A program made the position numbers and the translations under genes. From NCBI RefSeq assembly GCF_027359595.1, contig NZ_CP114783.1, positions 1,054,001 through 1,118,000 on the forward strand: 64,000 nt of DNA, written 5' to 3'. This DNA comes from Prochlorococcus marinus str. MIT 0912 (GTDB lineage: Bacteria > Cyanobacteriota > Cyanobacteriia > PCC-6307 > Cyanobiaceae). Below are positions 39,074 through 48,126 of the stretch, one piece after another; positions within the stretch are counted from its first letter, which is position 1, and each line of letters begins with the position of its first letter. The notes beneath the pieces were generated by a model. That model ran no database searches and had not been told where the DNA came from. It was given only the letters and a program-made list of their open reading frames with translations.

Positions 39074-40594
39074 CTAATTAAAGATAGGAATATTCAATTG
39101 TCTACCTTTAGATTCCATTAGTTGTCTGGCAACCATCATGGCTGATTGGCTTACGCCAGCCGTACCTTCGCCGGGGTAAATTGAATCCCCACAAAGCCAT
39201 AAACCTCTGAGTGGCGTTCTACTTGATAAGCCAAAAGGGCCGAATTGATCTGGATGTTGACCAAGCCCTCCGACTATGCCACTAGGACGTCCTGTCCACT
39301 TTTCAAAGCTTCTTGGGGTTGAAAGTTCTTGATGATCCCAACTCGTCTCTTGCAAATCAAACTTTTTATTTAAAATAGTTCTAATCTGTTTTACTGAAAT
39401 ATTTTTTTTCCTGGCATAGGATTGACTATCTAGATTAGACCATTCATCAATATCAACAAATACACTTGCAATTAAAGTAGCCATTCCAGCTGGTGCACGC
39501 TGATCATCTTCCATACTTATAGAAATAAATAAAGAGCCAAAATTCTCATCGAATATTTGAATATGACCTGGGCAATCAACTGGCAAGTCAGCACGAAGGA
39601 GAGCTCCATAGAAAACAAGGGCACCGCTGGGTTTAGGTAATTTTTTTATACTTTCACGGTATGTTGTAGATAAACCTCCATCAATAGGAATTAAATCTAA
39701 AAGAGATTGAGGAGGTAAGCTAAAAACAATATCTGATGCTTTCAGCTGTATCAAATTTTTTCTTCTATCAATTACATTAACATCAAAAATATTTGGATTT
39801 TTTTTACTTACTATTTTGATCACTTTATGCCCAATCAAAAGGCTTCCACCATCTCTCATAAAACTATCTTTCAACAAATCGCTAAGAATTTGCATTGATC
39901 CATGAAGATGCCATAAGCCTCTGGGAGATTGGGCCATTTGAAGAACAGTTGCACCGTATAAAGCAGCCGTTCTACTTGCTGTCTCTTGAGAGTAAAGTTT
40001 TAATTGAAGGTCTAGAAAACTACGTAGACGTCTATCTTTATGACAACCAGTTAATACAAGCAAGTCTGCAATAGTCAACTTACTCAAAAAACCTGTTAAA
40101 AGATTTGAAGGACGTATGGCTCTAATTAATTGACTTAAATCCCAAAAATTTCTAACGGGAAGGATAGGATCCCTTTCGACAAATCCCCAGTTACTTTCAT
40201 GAATTTTAGAACATAATGACCAGAAGATCTCACTACCAGGAAATTGTTCTTGTCTTTCTTGCTGCCATCTCAGCGGATCATGCCAAAGATTAATTGGCCT
40301 ACTCCCATCACCTAGAACAACTGAACATCCAGGATCTAAAATTTCTGCATTAGGTAAAGGAATATCTAAATAATTAAATAAACGATGATGAATGCCTCCA
40401 CTCTCAAGACCTGCAACTTGGGTAGCCCCTACATCAAAGGTATAAGAACCTCTTTTAAAAGTTCCTGCACAACCACCTAATTGACTATGTGATTCGACCA
40501 AAGTCACCTGATAACCCTCTTTAGCGAGAAGAGCAGCACCTGTTAAGCCAGCGATCCCTCCACCAATAACAATGATAGATTCTTCAGACATCAA
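39074..40594 (-). CDS. crtD: C-3',4' carotenoid desaturase-type flavoprotein
   Basis: The 506-residue FAD enzyme begins IIVIGGGIAGLTGAALLAKE, followed by QLGGCAGTFKRGSYTFDVGA, and ends with the FAD-binding LWLCGDSIYPGEGTAGVSQS. These fit the phytoene desaturase superfamily. Segments such as VGATQVAGLESGGIH and LKLYSQETASRTAALYGATV look like the CrtD subgroup of picocyanobacteria rather than CrtH isomerase. Its substrate in Prochlorococcus, which lacks myxoxanthophyll, is uncertain. Confidence 0.72.
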   Translation of the reverse strand: MMSEESIIVIGGGIAGLTGAALLAKEGYQVTLVESHSQLGGCAGTFKRGSYTFDVGATQVAGLESGGIHHRLFNYLDIPLPNAEILDPGCSVVLGDGSRPINLWHDPLRWQQERQEQFPGSEIFWSLCSKIHESNWGFVERDPILPVRNFWDLSQLIRAIRPSNLLTGFLSKLTIADLLVLTGCHKDRRLRSFLDLQLKLYSQETASRTAALYGATVLQMAQSPRGLWHLHGSMQILSDLLKDSFMRDGGSLLIGHKVIKIVSKKNPNIFDVNVIDRRKNLIQLKASDIVFSLPPQSLLDLIPIDGGLSTTYRESIKKLPKPSGALVFYGALLRADLPVDCPGHIQIFDENFGSLFISISMEDDQRAPAGMATLIASVFVDIDEWSNLDSQSYARKKNISVKQIRTILNKKFDLQETSWDHQELSTPRSFEKWTGRPSGIVGGLGQHPDQFGPFGLSSRTPLRGLWLCGDSIYPGEGTAGVSQSAMMVARQLMESKGRQLNIPIFN

Positions 40595-40619
40595 AAATTA
40601 TCAAGCGAGAATACATTGA

Positions 40620-41507
40620 ATGGAGGAATTAATCCAACAGGCCCTTTCAAGTTCAAATAAAATAAGCAGTAACTCATTAATAGAAAAAATAACTCCGGTA
40701 GGCGGAGGTTGTATCCATAAAGCTTGGTGCATTCAATTCCAAAATGACAAGAGAGTTTTTGCCAAATCAAATCATATTGACAATATTAATATGTTTAAGT
40801 TCGAACGTGAGTGTCTCTCTATTCTAGAAAGATTTGCCAACAAATCCTATATCTGCGTTCCTAAAACACTTGATCTCATAAGTTTTCAAAATATATCTAT
40901 ACTTTTTTTAGAATGGATAGATTTCAAACAATCCCAACAAAATCTCCTTGGGAAAGGGTTAGCACTACTGCATAAATCTTCTAGTGAATGGAGCCCAAAA
41001 AAATTCGGATGGGAAAAAGAAGGTTTTATAGGTTCTAGCACCCAAATAAGAGGATGGGACAGTAACTGGGGAGAATTCTTTGTAAATTTTCGTCTTAGAC
41101 CACAACTTATAAAAGCAAAAGCATGGGGGGTTATTGTTGATGATTATGAGGATGTTTTAAAATATTTAAGCTCATATCTAAATGATCATCACCCAAGAAT
41201 CTCAATAGTTCATGGTGATCTATGGTCCGGGAATTGTGGAAGTACTAAAAATGGATTAGGAAGTCTTTATGACCCTGCCAGTTATTGGGCTGACAGAGAA
41301 GTTGATATCTCAATGACTAAACTATTTGGTGGTTTTAATAGAGAATTTTATCAAGGCTACGAAGAGATTTGGCCACTAGATAATTTTTCATCAGATAGAA
41401 GTGAAATTTATAATCTTTACCATTTGCTTAATCATGCAAATATATTTGGTGGATTTTACAAAGAGAATTCACTAACAACACTAAAAAATCTGAGATCTCG
41501 TATTTAA
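40620..41507 (+). CDS. Fructosamine kinase family protein
   Basis: FN3K-type kinases phosphorylate sugars attached to protein amines so that they detach. The 295-residue product has the eukaryotic-kinase-like catalytic loop VHGDLWSGNCG, the metal-binding DPASYWADREVDI, and FGGFNREFYQGYEEIWPLD, all typical of the family. The N-terminal nucleotide lysine is probably in RVFAKSN. It starts 25 bases from the divergent crtD. Confidence 0.9.
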   Translation: MEELIQQALSSSNKISSNSLIEKITPVGGGCIHKAWCIQFQNDKRVFAKSNHIDNINMFKFERECLSILERFANKSYICVPKTLDLISFQNISILFLEWIDFKQSQQNLLGKGLALLHKSSSEWSPKKFGWEKEGFIGSSTQIRGWDSNWGEFFVNFRLRPQLIKAKAWGVIVDDYEDVLKYLSSYLNDHHPRISIVHGDLWSGNCGSTKNGLGSLYDPASYWADREVDISMTKLFGGFNREFYQGYEEIWPLDNFSSDRSEIYNLYHLLNHANIFGGFYKENSLTTLKNLRSRI

Positions 41508-41543
41508 GGAAACCTCAGATCTGTTAATCTTTCTCTTGATAAT

Positions 41544-41906
41544 TTATCCTAAATACTCTTTTTTAAGATTTTGAACTTTGTCAAATACAGCTGTTCTTTT
41601 TTCACTTGTTGTTAAGTTCTGCCAACTCCATTGGCCCAAAACAACAATTCCAAGAAGCTCTAGCAAACCGGGAAGAATTGGGAAAAAATTAACTGTATCA
41701 ATAACAACCTTGATTAAAACTTGAGCTAAAACCACAACAGCAATGATCCCTGCCGCCTTGCCATACTTACCCATTTGAGTCCAATCAATTTTGCTCAAAG
41801 ATTCATTAACTTTTCCCATTACGTCACTGTAACGTTCTGAAAAATTAAAACCTTCTGTTTTCCCTGCCTTTGATTCATCTTTAGAATCAGGATTTACATC
41901 AGACAT
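41544..41906 (-). CDS. CAAD-domain thylakoid membrane protein
   Basis: The 120-residue protein (start ATG 41904-41906) has an acidic N terminus, an amphipathic segment and two membrane helices (KAAGIIAVVVLAQVLIKVVI and ILPGLLELLGIVVLGQ), then WSWQNLTTSEKRTAVFDKVQ. This is the CAAD domain, known as an appendage on some cyanobacterial aminoacyl-tRNA synthetases and as stand-alone thylakoid proteins related to CURT1. The stand-alone form may shape or anchor thylakoid membranes. Confidence 0.88.
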   Translation of the reverse strand: MSDVNPDSKDESKAGKTEGFNFSERYSDVMGKVNESLSKIDWTQMGKYGKAAGIIAVVVLAQVLIKVVIDTVNFFPILPGLLELLGIVVLGQWSWQNLTTSEKRTAVFDKVQNLKKEYLG

Positions 41907-42029
41907 GAACACAAGCTACTAAGCAAATATGGACTGAGCGTATCGAATTAATTTAATAAATGCCATAGGCTGAATAGAGATAAGTCCGAACCAAAATAGA
42001 GAGGATGCCGAATCAAATCATTTTTTTTC

Positions 42030-42542
42030 ATGAAAATCCCAAAATATATTGAATTCCATAACGAAACGAATTATGTTCTCTCCAGATTTCTAAAGGCGGC
42101 AGAGCCAGAGGAAGGCTGCTGTATATTAATTGGCAAAACCAACAGCTTGGCTAAGGATCAAAAAAGAAATATCTGGGAGGTAACTCACATCTGGAATTGT
42201 CGAAATATTTGGGGAGAGAAAGAATCGAAATTACTCGATAAAAATATTAGCGGGCTTTCTATTCAAGCAGATATACAATCATCAAAAACAAATCGCTTCG
42301 AAATAGACCCTAAAGATCAAATTAGATCTCAACAATGGGCAAGAGAGAATGATCTTGAAGTTTTATGCTGTGCTCATTCTCATCCCTCAGGTGAAAACAA
42401 ACCCTCAGAAATAGATTTATTCCTACAGCAATCTCCTAGTCTTATGGTTATTTCAAATAAGTATGGAGATTTAAAAGCATGGTGGATCGAAAATAAATTA
42501 AATTTTCATAGCGTGAAAATTGAGATTTTCTCTTTAATGTAA
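42030..42542 (+). CDS. JAMM/MPN-type metallopeptidase (M67 family)
   Basis: The 170-residue protein has the zinc site of JAB1/MPN proteins: an upstream glutamate in EPEEGCCILIG and HSHPSGENKPSEIDL (HxH...S..D). In bacteria such enzymes sit beside ThiS/MoaD and E1-like genes and trim ubiquitin-fold sulfur carriers to expose the GlyGly end. The next gene, 23 bases on, is an E1-like MoeB with a rhodanese domain, which supports that role here. Confidence 0.88.
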   Translation: MKIPKYIEFHNETNYVLSRFLKAAEPEEGCCILIGKTNSLAKDQKRNIWEVTHIWNCRNIWGEKESKLLDKNISGLSIQADIQSSKTNRFEIDPKDQIRSQQWARENDLEVLCCAHSHPSGENKPSEIDLFLQQSPSLMVISNKYGDLKAWWIENKLNFHSVKIEIFSLM

Positions 42543-42565
42543 ATTAATCATGAGAGGTTTGAATA

Positions 42566-43711
42566 ATGGTGCAAAGTCAAAATGTAGTAAATTTAAATTC
42601 TGAAGAAATTGCTAGATATGCAAGACACATAAGTCTTCCTGAAATAGGTTTTAAAGGCCAAGAAAAACTGAAACAAAGCTCTGTTGCTTGCATTGGGACA
42701 GGAGGACTAGGATCTCCTCTTTTAATTTATCTTGCAGCAGCGGGAGTTGGACGAATTGGAATAGTTGATTTTGATGTAGTTGAACACTCAAACTTACAAA
42801 GGCAAATCATTCATTCGACAAGTTCCATAGGTCTTTTAAAAACAGATTCTGCCAAACAACACATACTCAAAATAAATCCTTCTTGTCGAGTTGATTTATT
42901 CAATCAAAAGTTATCAAGTAGTAATGCTTTGGAAATACTTAAAACTTATGATGTGATATGTGATTGTTCAGACAATTTCCCAACTCGCTACCTAATTAAT
43001 GATGCTTGTCTAATACTTAATAAGCCTAATATATATGGTTCAATCGCAAGATTTGAAGGTCAAGTAAGTGTTTTTAATTTGAAAGAAGATAGTCCTAATT
43101 ATCGAGATCTTATTCCTACCCCTCCTCCTGAAGAATTAATTCCATCATGCTCTGAAGCAGGAGTCATGGGAATTCTTCCAGGAATCATTGGCACAATTCA
43201 AGCAGCAGAAGCCATTAAGATAATAACAAATATTGGTTATCCACTAAACGGTAGGCTCCTAATTTTTAATGCATTAAAGATGCAATTTAAAGAGCTAACA
43301 TTGAAATCCAATCCAGAAAATAAAAATATCAATAAACTAATAGATTATAAAAGTTTCTGTTCAGAGGTTACAGTTAAAAATGAAATAGATTATGATATAA
43401 CAAGTATTTCAATTAAAGAATTAAAAGTACTCCTTAGCCAATCATCTAATGCAATACAACTCATAGATGTTCGCAACCCAAATGAGCACTATCAATGTTC
43501 AATTCCAGGATCAAGGCTGATACCCCTAAGCACTATTGAAAGCGGAGAAACAATTGATGAAATTAAAATTATTACCGCAAAAAAAAATCTTTATATATTT
43601 TGTAAAAGTGGTAAAAGATCATTGCGCGCGTTAAAGCATTTAAACAAATTTGGAATTAGAGGTATTAATATTGAAGGAGGTATTGAAGCCTGGAATAACG
43701 AAAAAGATTAA
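42566..43711 (+). CDS. moeB: MoeB/ThiF-type adenylyltransferase with rhodanese domain
   Basis: Residues 1-~250 form the E1-like domain: IGTGGLGSPLLIYLAAAGVG (ATP site), HSNLQRQIIH, CDCSDNFPTRYLIND and the acceptor region SCSEAGVMGILPG. Residues ~275-381 form a rhodanese domain with the persulfide cysteine in YIFCKSGKRSL. It would adenylate the C terminus of a MoaD/ThiS-like carrier and load sulfur. No carrier gene is next to it. The upstream JAMM peptidase is probably in the same operon. Confidence 0.92.
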   Translation: MVQSQNVVNLNSEEIARYARHISLPEIGFKGQEKLKQSSVACIGTGGLGSPLLIYLAAAGVGRIGIVDFDVVEHSNLQRQIIHSTSSIGLLKTDSAKQHILKINPSCRVDLFNQKLSSSNALEILKTYDVICDCSDNFPTRYLINDACLILNKPNIYGSIARFEGQVSVFNLKEDSPNYRDLIPTPPPEELIPSCSEAGVMGILPGIIGTIQAAEAIKIITNIGYPLNGRLLIFNALKMQFKELTLKSNPENKNINKLIDYKSFCSEVTVKNEIDYDITSISIKELKVLLSQSSNAIQLIDVRNPNEHYQCSIPGSRLIPLSTIESGETIDEIKIITAKKNLYIFCKSGKRSLRALKHLNKFGIRGINIEGGIEAWNNEKD

Positions 43712-43718
43712 TAAAAAA

Positions 43719-44870
43719 CTAATAATCAACCCCCCTTTTTAAATCCACTCCTTTTTCTGCATAGTGCTTATGACACACCATCTCAGAGTGAACACTTGCT
43801 AAATCAAAATATATAGGTTGATTTTTACATCTTCCTGTAATAATCACCTCAGTCTCTGAAGGTTTACGAAGCAAAGTTTGAACAATAGGTTCAACTGGTA
43901 GGAGCTCCAAATCAACGGTTGGATTTAACTCATCCAAAATCACAGTCTTATAAAGACCACTTGAGATTGCTGCCCTTGCAATTTCCCAAGCTCTTTCAGC
44001 TTCTACATAATCAATGGGCTTTTGCTGGCCCCTCCAAACAATCGCATCTCTACCGGATCGAAGATGGTCGACTAAATGAGGATAACTTTCTCGAAGAGCT
44101 GCAATAGCGGCATCCTCTGTGTAACCACTACCACCCTTAAGCCATTGCAAAATTAATACACGATGACTTTTATCTTGACTAATTCCTCTACCGATAGCTT
44201 GTAAAGCTTTTCCCAAAGCACTGGTTGATTTTCCTTTACCCTCACCGGTATATATCTCAATTCCACCAACATTATCCTCAAAAAGGATTTCATCGTTATT
44301 AATCTCAGGTCGTCTGTGAGCTTTCATCTCAGAATGAAGTTCCGCAATTTTAATCAGAGAATTTGGTGCAGCTCTTCCAGTGACGATAATTTCCATACCA
44401 TTTGGTCTCGCAGTAAGTGTTTTAACAACTTCTTCAATAGGCAATAACCCCAAATCCAAAACAGGATTCAATTCGTCTAGAACAACAACTGAATATAAGG
44501 CACTAGCAATTGCCCCCTTTGCTATATCCCATCCTCTTTGAGCTTCCTGATAATCAAATTTGGTGGATTGATCAACAGTAAAAAATTCGCCCCTGCCAGT
44601 CCTCACTTGATCAATCAAGTGAGGGAAGCCTTGCTGCAAAGCATCTATTGCTGCATCTTCGTCATAAGACCGACCAGGACCTTTCAAGAACCTAAGAAGT
44701 AATACTCTTGTTTGTCTTTTCTCACATATACCTAAACCTATTGTCCTCAAAACCACCCCTAAAGCGGCTTGACTCTTCCCTTTACCCTCTCCGTCATAAA
44801 CATGTAATTGTCCGTGACTACGTTCCTGGCTTTCAGATGCTGTCGTAATTCCTATGCCGTTTAATACCAC
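43719..44870 (-). CDS. cobO: Double-domain cob(I)alamin adenosyltransferase (CobO/BtuR type)
   Basis: Two full CobO/BtuR domains are fused. The first (about residues 20-190) has the P-loop YDGEGKGKSQAALG and VVLDELNPVLD; the second (about 200-375) has YTGEGKGKSTSALG and VILDELNPTVD. Both keep matching GRGEFF/GRDAIVWRG and VTGRAAPN/ITGRCKNQ segments. Family members transfer adenosyl from ATP to cob(I)yrinic acid diamide in B12 synthesis. Single-domain enzymes work as dimers, so the fusion may encode a built-in dimer. No cobalamin riboswitch is visible upstream. Confidence 0.88.
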   Translation of the reverse strand: MVLNGIGITTASESQERSHGQLHVYDGEGKGKSQAALGVVLRTIGLGICEKRQTRVLLLRFLKGPGRSYDEDAAIDALQQGFPHLIDQVRTGRGEFFTVDQSTKFDYQEAQRGWDIAKGAIASALYSVVVLDELNPVLDLGLLPIEEVVKTLTARPNGMEIIVTGRAAPNSLIKIAELHSEMKAHRRPEINNDEILFEDNVGGIEIYTGEGKGKSTSALGKALQAIGRGISQDKSHRVLILQWLKGGSGYTEDAAIAALRESYPHLVDHLRSGRDAIVWRGQQKPIDYVEAERAWEIARAAISSGLYKTVILDELNPTVDLELLPVEPIVQTLLRKPSETEVIITGRCKNQPIYFDLASVHSEMVCHKHYAEKGVDLKRGVDY

Positions 44871-45003
44871 AATGGATAATTCTGCTTCTTATGCATGCAA
44901 CTTAACTTCTTCTACATTAGACGTCATAGAATAAGCAAAATACATACAAAGATGAAAGAGTGTAGGAATCTAAATTTTATCCAATTAATTATCTTTTAAA
45001 AAA

Positions 45004-45858
45004 GTGTTTTTTAGTCAACTTGAATCTTTAACTGACTTAGAACTGAAGCAATTAAAATTGTTAAGGGAGTTTATTAAAGATATAAATCATGCCTGTGTTG
45101 CTTTCTCAGGAGGCGTTGATAGTTCTTTAGTAGCAACAATAGCGCAAGAACAACTAGGTACTAAAGCCTTTGCCGTTACTGGCGTCTCACCTTCCTTAGC
45201 TCCATATCTGCTTAAGCAAGCACGTCTTCAAGCGGCTTGGATTGGTATTCATCATAAAGAATGTCAAACGAATGAAATCAATGAACCAAATTACTTTAAA
45301 AATCCTGAAAATAGATGCTTTGCATGCAAAAAAGAATTGCATAAACATTTAAATCAAATTTCAAAAAGATTCCATAATGCTCAGGTCATTGATGGAGTGA
45401 ATTTTGACGACCTTAACGACTTTCGACCAGGTATTAAGGCATCTAATCAGGCCGGAGTATTATCACCTCTTGCAGAACTGGAAATAAATAAAAAATCAAT
45501 TCGTTCTATTTCTAAATCATTAGGTTTACCCTGGTGGGATAAACCTGCACAACCATGTTTAGCCTCGCGTATTCCTTTTGGAGAGGAAATAAGTTCAAAA
45601 AGGCTTCAGCAGATTGCTCTAGCAGAAGAATGGATTGTTAATAAAGGTTTTTCAAAAGTACGTGTAAGAAGTCAAGGCCTATCCGCCAGAATCGAGTTAC
45701 CCGCAAATGAAATAAATCACTTTCTTAAAATTATTGAAAGAAAAAAATTAATTGAATATTTTTTATATTTAGGATTCCATTCTATAAGTTTAGATCTAGA
45801 GGGTTTGATTAGTGGAAAACTCACTAGAGATATAAATACTACAAACAAATCAGTCTGA
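45004..45858 (+). CDS. larE: LarE-type ATP-dependent sulfurtransferase
   Basis: The 284-residue PP-loop protein starts at GTG and has AFSGGVDSSLVATIA, NPENRCFACKKELH and the CLASRIPFGEEI motif of LarE. In Lactobacillus LarE donates sulfur from its own cysteine to the nickel pincer cofactor of lactate racemase. Here larB/larC are not adjacent, so the acceptor is unknown; many cyanobacterial LarE proteins use a bound Fe-S cluster instead. The C176-equivalent is probably the Cys in QPCLASR. Confidence 0.88.
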   Translation: MFFSQLESLTDLELKQLKLLREFIKDINHACVAFSGGVDSSLVATIAQEQLGTKAFAVTGVSPSLAPYLLKQARLQAAWIGIHHKECQTNEINEPNYFKNPENRCFACKKELHKHLNQISKRFHNAQVIDGVNFDDLNDFRPGIKASNQAGVLSPLAELEINKKSIRSISKSLGLPWWDKPAQPCLASRIPFGEEISSKRLQQIALAEEWIVNKGFSKVRVRSQGLSARIELPANEINHFLKIIERKKLIEYFLYLGFHSISLDLEGLISGKLTRDINTTNKSV

Positions 45859-45898
45859 TATCGAAAAGATTATTTATTTTTTCAACTATTCATCGTAG

Positions 45899-46366
45899 TC
45901 AAGGTTCACGGTGCAAAGTCTGAATTCCTGAAGGGATATCTCTTTCGATATTTTTAAAAGAAAAGTGTTTAGCCAAAAAATCTTTAAAAAGTAACTTGCA
46001 AGCTTTTTCAGGCATTGTATGGTCACCGCAAGTAAAAACATCAATGGCTGCATAACCAATCTCAGGCCATGTATGTATTGAGATATGAGATTCAGCCAAT
46101 AAAGCTAGTCCCGTGACTCCCTGAGGTTTAAAGCTATGTGTGACCAAATTTATGAGTGTTGCACCAGCAATTTTGGCCGACATTGTGATAGTTGTTCTTA
46201 TAAAAGCTTCATCATTCAGCTTCGCATGATCACATTGGTAAAGTTCAAGTATGCAGTGTCTTCCTACATTTTTACTAGAATTAATTTGTATGGTTTCTAT
46301 ATCTTCAGACTTACAAGAGTCACCCCATCCAGGATTTGGATGCAATGCAGTGAAAAAAGGTTCCAT
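45899..46366 (-). CDS. speD: S-adenosylmethionine decarboxylase proenzyme
   Basis: SpeD supplies decarboxylated SAM for spermidine synthesis. The self-cleavage site [20 protein letters not shown] (cut before the Ser, which becomes pyruvoyl) and VDVFTCGD-like [15 protein letters not shown] are present. The ATG 46364-46366 ([14 protein letters not shown]) gives 155 residues; a TTG nine bases earlier is possible. Confidence 0.94.
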   Translation of the reverse strand: MEPFFTALHPNPGWGDSCKSEDIETIQINSSKNVGRHCILELYQCDHAKLNDEAFIRTTITMSAKIAGATLINLVTHSFKPQGVTGLALLAESHISIHTWPEIGYAAIDVFTCGDHTMPEKACKLLFKDFLAKHFSFKNIERDIPSGIQTLHREP

Positions 46367-46406
46367 AGTGTCCAAAAATCATTTCCACAATAACCGACCA
46401 ATAGTT

Positions 46407-47507
46407 TCAACCAAAAGAATTTAATTGCATTAATTGTGAGTTTCGTACCCATTCGCCTTCAAAAGATTCCACATGTGTTGCACTAATTAAACATTGATGT
46501 TTTTGACCGACAGCCTCTAAAAGCAATAATTGTCGTTTTGGATCAAGCTCAGCCAAAACATCATCTAAAAGCAAAATTGGAGATTTGCCAAAAAGCGTTT
46601 CAATTAATTCTAATTCGGCCAATTTCAAAGCCAACACAATAGTCCTCTGCTGACCTGCAGAAGCAAAACGTCTAGCATCTACATCATTTATTAAAAACCG
46701 TACATCATCACGATGAGGACCAACTCTACAGATACCTGTAATCTCTTCCTCAGACCTCATTTCTAAAAGTTGACGTTCAATACTCTCCCTCCAAAGCCTC
46801 TCACTCTCTTCATCCTCTAGTTTACTACCTGGCAAATATGTAATATCCAATTTTTCTTTACTATTACTTAGATGTTGTTGCCATCCTGAAGCTATAGGAA
46901 GTAGCCGATCTAAAACACGTCTACGTCTTCGATGAATTCTTGTACTCACCAAAGCCATTTGCATATCATAAGAATCTAAAAGAACATTTCGATCCTTGCT
47001 GGATTTAACTCTCAAATTACGCCAAAGCTGACTTCTTTGTCTAAGCAATCTAGAGAACCTTCCCATCAAATCAGAATAAATAGGCTCAAGTTGCTGGACA
47101 ATTCTATCCAGCCAATTTCTTCTAAGCGAAGGCTCTCCTCTAATTAATTCTAGATCAAGCGCACTAAAACCTACGCTTCTCATCGGTCCAATCAAATCAA
47201 TTTGACGAGTTAAAAGTTTTTCATTTTTATAGGCTTTTCTACCACCTTTTCTATTTAATTCTAAAGAAAGTTTTTGATCATCTTCAATCATTGCAGATAA
47301 GCAAGCCTTATCTTGATCCCAAGAAATTAAATCCTGGTTCCGATTTGATCGATGAGAACGCAAACTAGACAATAGTTCTACAGATTCAAGAAAATTGGAT
47401 TTACCAACTCCATTTCGACCTATAACTATCAAACGATTTTCAGTTAACTCAAACTGAAAACGACGATAATTTCGAAAATTATTAAGTTCTAACTGATGAA
47501 GTTGAAT
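46407..47507 (-). CDS. recF: DNA replication/repair protein RecF, apparent ATT start
   Basis: RecF is an SMC-like ATPase that loads RecA at gaps. Visible motifs are Walker [15 protein letters not shown], the signature region [15 protein letters not shown] and Walker [15 protein letters not shown]. The conserved RecF N terminus is encoded in frame upstream of the first standard start (TTG 47430-47432): [17 protein letters not shown] then QFELTENR. An in-frame TAA lies six bases before ATT 47505-47507, and no ATG, GTG or TTG occurs in between. ATT is therefore the best start, giving 366 residues. Confidence 0.9.
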   Translation of the reverse strand: MQLHQLELNNFRNYRRFQFELTENRLIVIGRNGVGKSNFLESVELLSSLRSHRSNRNQDLISWDQDKACLSAMIEDDQKLSLELNRKGGRKAYKNEKLLTRQIDLIGPMRSVGFSALDLELIRGEPSLRRNWLDRIVQQLEPIYSDLMGRFSRLLRQRSQLWRNLRVKSSKDRNVLLDSYDMQMALVSTRIHRRRRRVLDRLLPIASGWQQHLSNSKEKLDITYLPGSKLEDEESERLWRESIERQLLEMRSEEEITGICRVGPHRDDVRFLINDVDARRFASAGQQRTIVLALKLAELELIETLFGKSPILLLDDVLAELDPKRQLLLLEAVGQKHQCLISATHVESFEGEWVRNSQLMQLNSFG

Positions 47508-47585
47508 GTTTCTTTATGAATTTTGTATGTAAGCTAATTTTAATAAGGTCTCAGCATTTGGCCTTTTTTATAACACCCCTTCATT

Positions 47586-47659
47586 GGGCATGTAGCTCAG
47601 TTGGATAGAGCATCAGATTCCGGTTCTGAGAGTCGGGGGTTCGAGTCCCTCCATGCTCG
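47586..47659 (+). tRNA. tRNA-Arg(CCG)
   Basis: The 74-base gene GGGCATGTAGCTCAGTTGGA... has anticodon CCG in TTCCGGT, the T arm GGGGGTTCGAGTCCCTC and acceptor CATGCTC plus G. The acceptor has a G-U second pair. CCA is not encoded. Confidence 0.96.
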
Positions 47660-47672
47660 TAAATTTAATTTT

Positions 47673-48125
47673 TTAAAGTCTTATTCCCATTGTTTTGATA
47701 CCATTTGGATCTAGTAAAAAACCATTAGCTTTCAATGGCTTAAGTGAAATCAAAGGAGCAGCAACAGAAATGCTACAGCCTGGCAACTCCTTTCTGATTA
47801 TTTCAATTGCCTTAAAAATAACAATAGATATGTATTTTTCTTGTTGATCGCCTGGCTCTGCAACTAGGTCCCACAAATTTGCATTTAAACCTTTGTCACT
47901 AGTGACGCGAACAAAGCCTACAAGATCTTCAGAAGTCTTCTGAAGGAGCGTCAAATAAAAATCACTGTTTTTTAAAGCTAATTCTAGCTTTCTTGGTTGA
48001 TGAGTATCTTGATTACATCTTGATAGGAGCCTATTTATTTTACGTACAGGAATGAGTTCACTCCGCAGCAAAACTAACCCTCCAGGAATTTCAGGGCATT
48101 TATTTGCTGAATTTAATCCAAGCAT
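47673..48125 (-). CDS. GNAT-family acetyltransferase-like protein
   Basis: The 150-residue protein resembles a short GNAT domain: a beta strand FYLTLLQKTSEDLVGFVRVT, then LWDLVAEPGDQQEKYISIVI where the acetyl-CoA loop would be, and a C-terminal FLLDPNGIKTMGIRL. The R/Q-x-x-G-x-G/A acetyl-CoA motif is not perfect. Substrate is unknown. Its start directly abuts the ppc stop, so the two are cotranscribed. Confidence 0.7.
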   Translation of the reverse strand: MLGLNSANKCPEIPGGLVLLRSELIPVRKINRLLSRCNQDTHQPRKLELALKNSDFYLTLLQKTSEDLVGFVRVTSDKGLNANLWDLVAEPGDQQEKYISIVIFKAIEIIRKELPGCSISVAAPLISLKPLKANGFLLDPNGIKTMGIRL

Positions 48126-48126
48126 G

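Noticed and set aside
44870-45003. Possible cobalamin riboswitch between cobO and larE
   Set aside because: No B12-box-like sequence or multi-stem structure can be seen in the 133-base gap.
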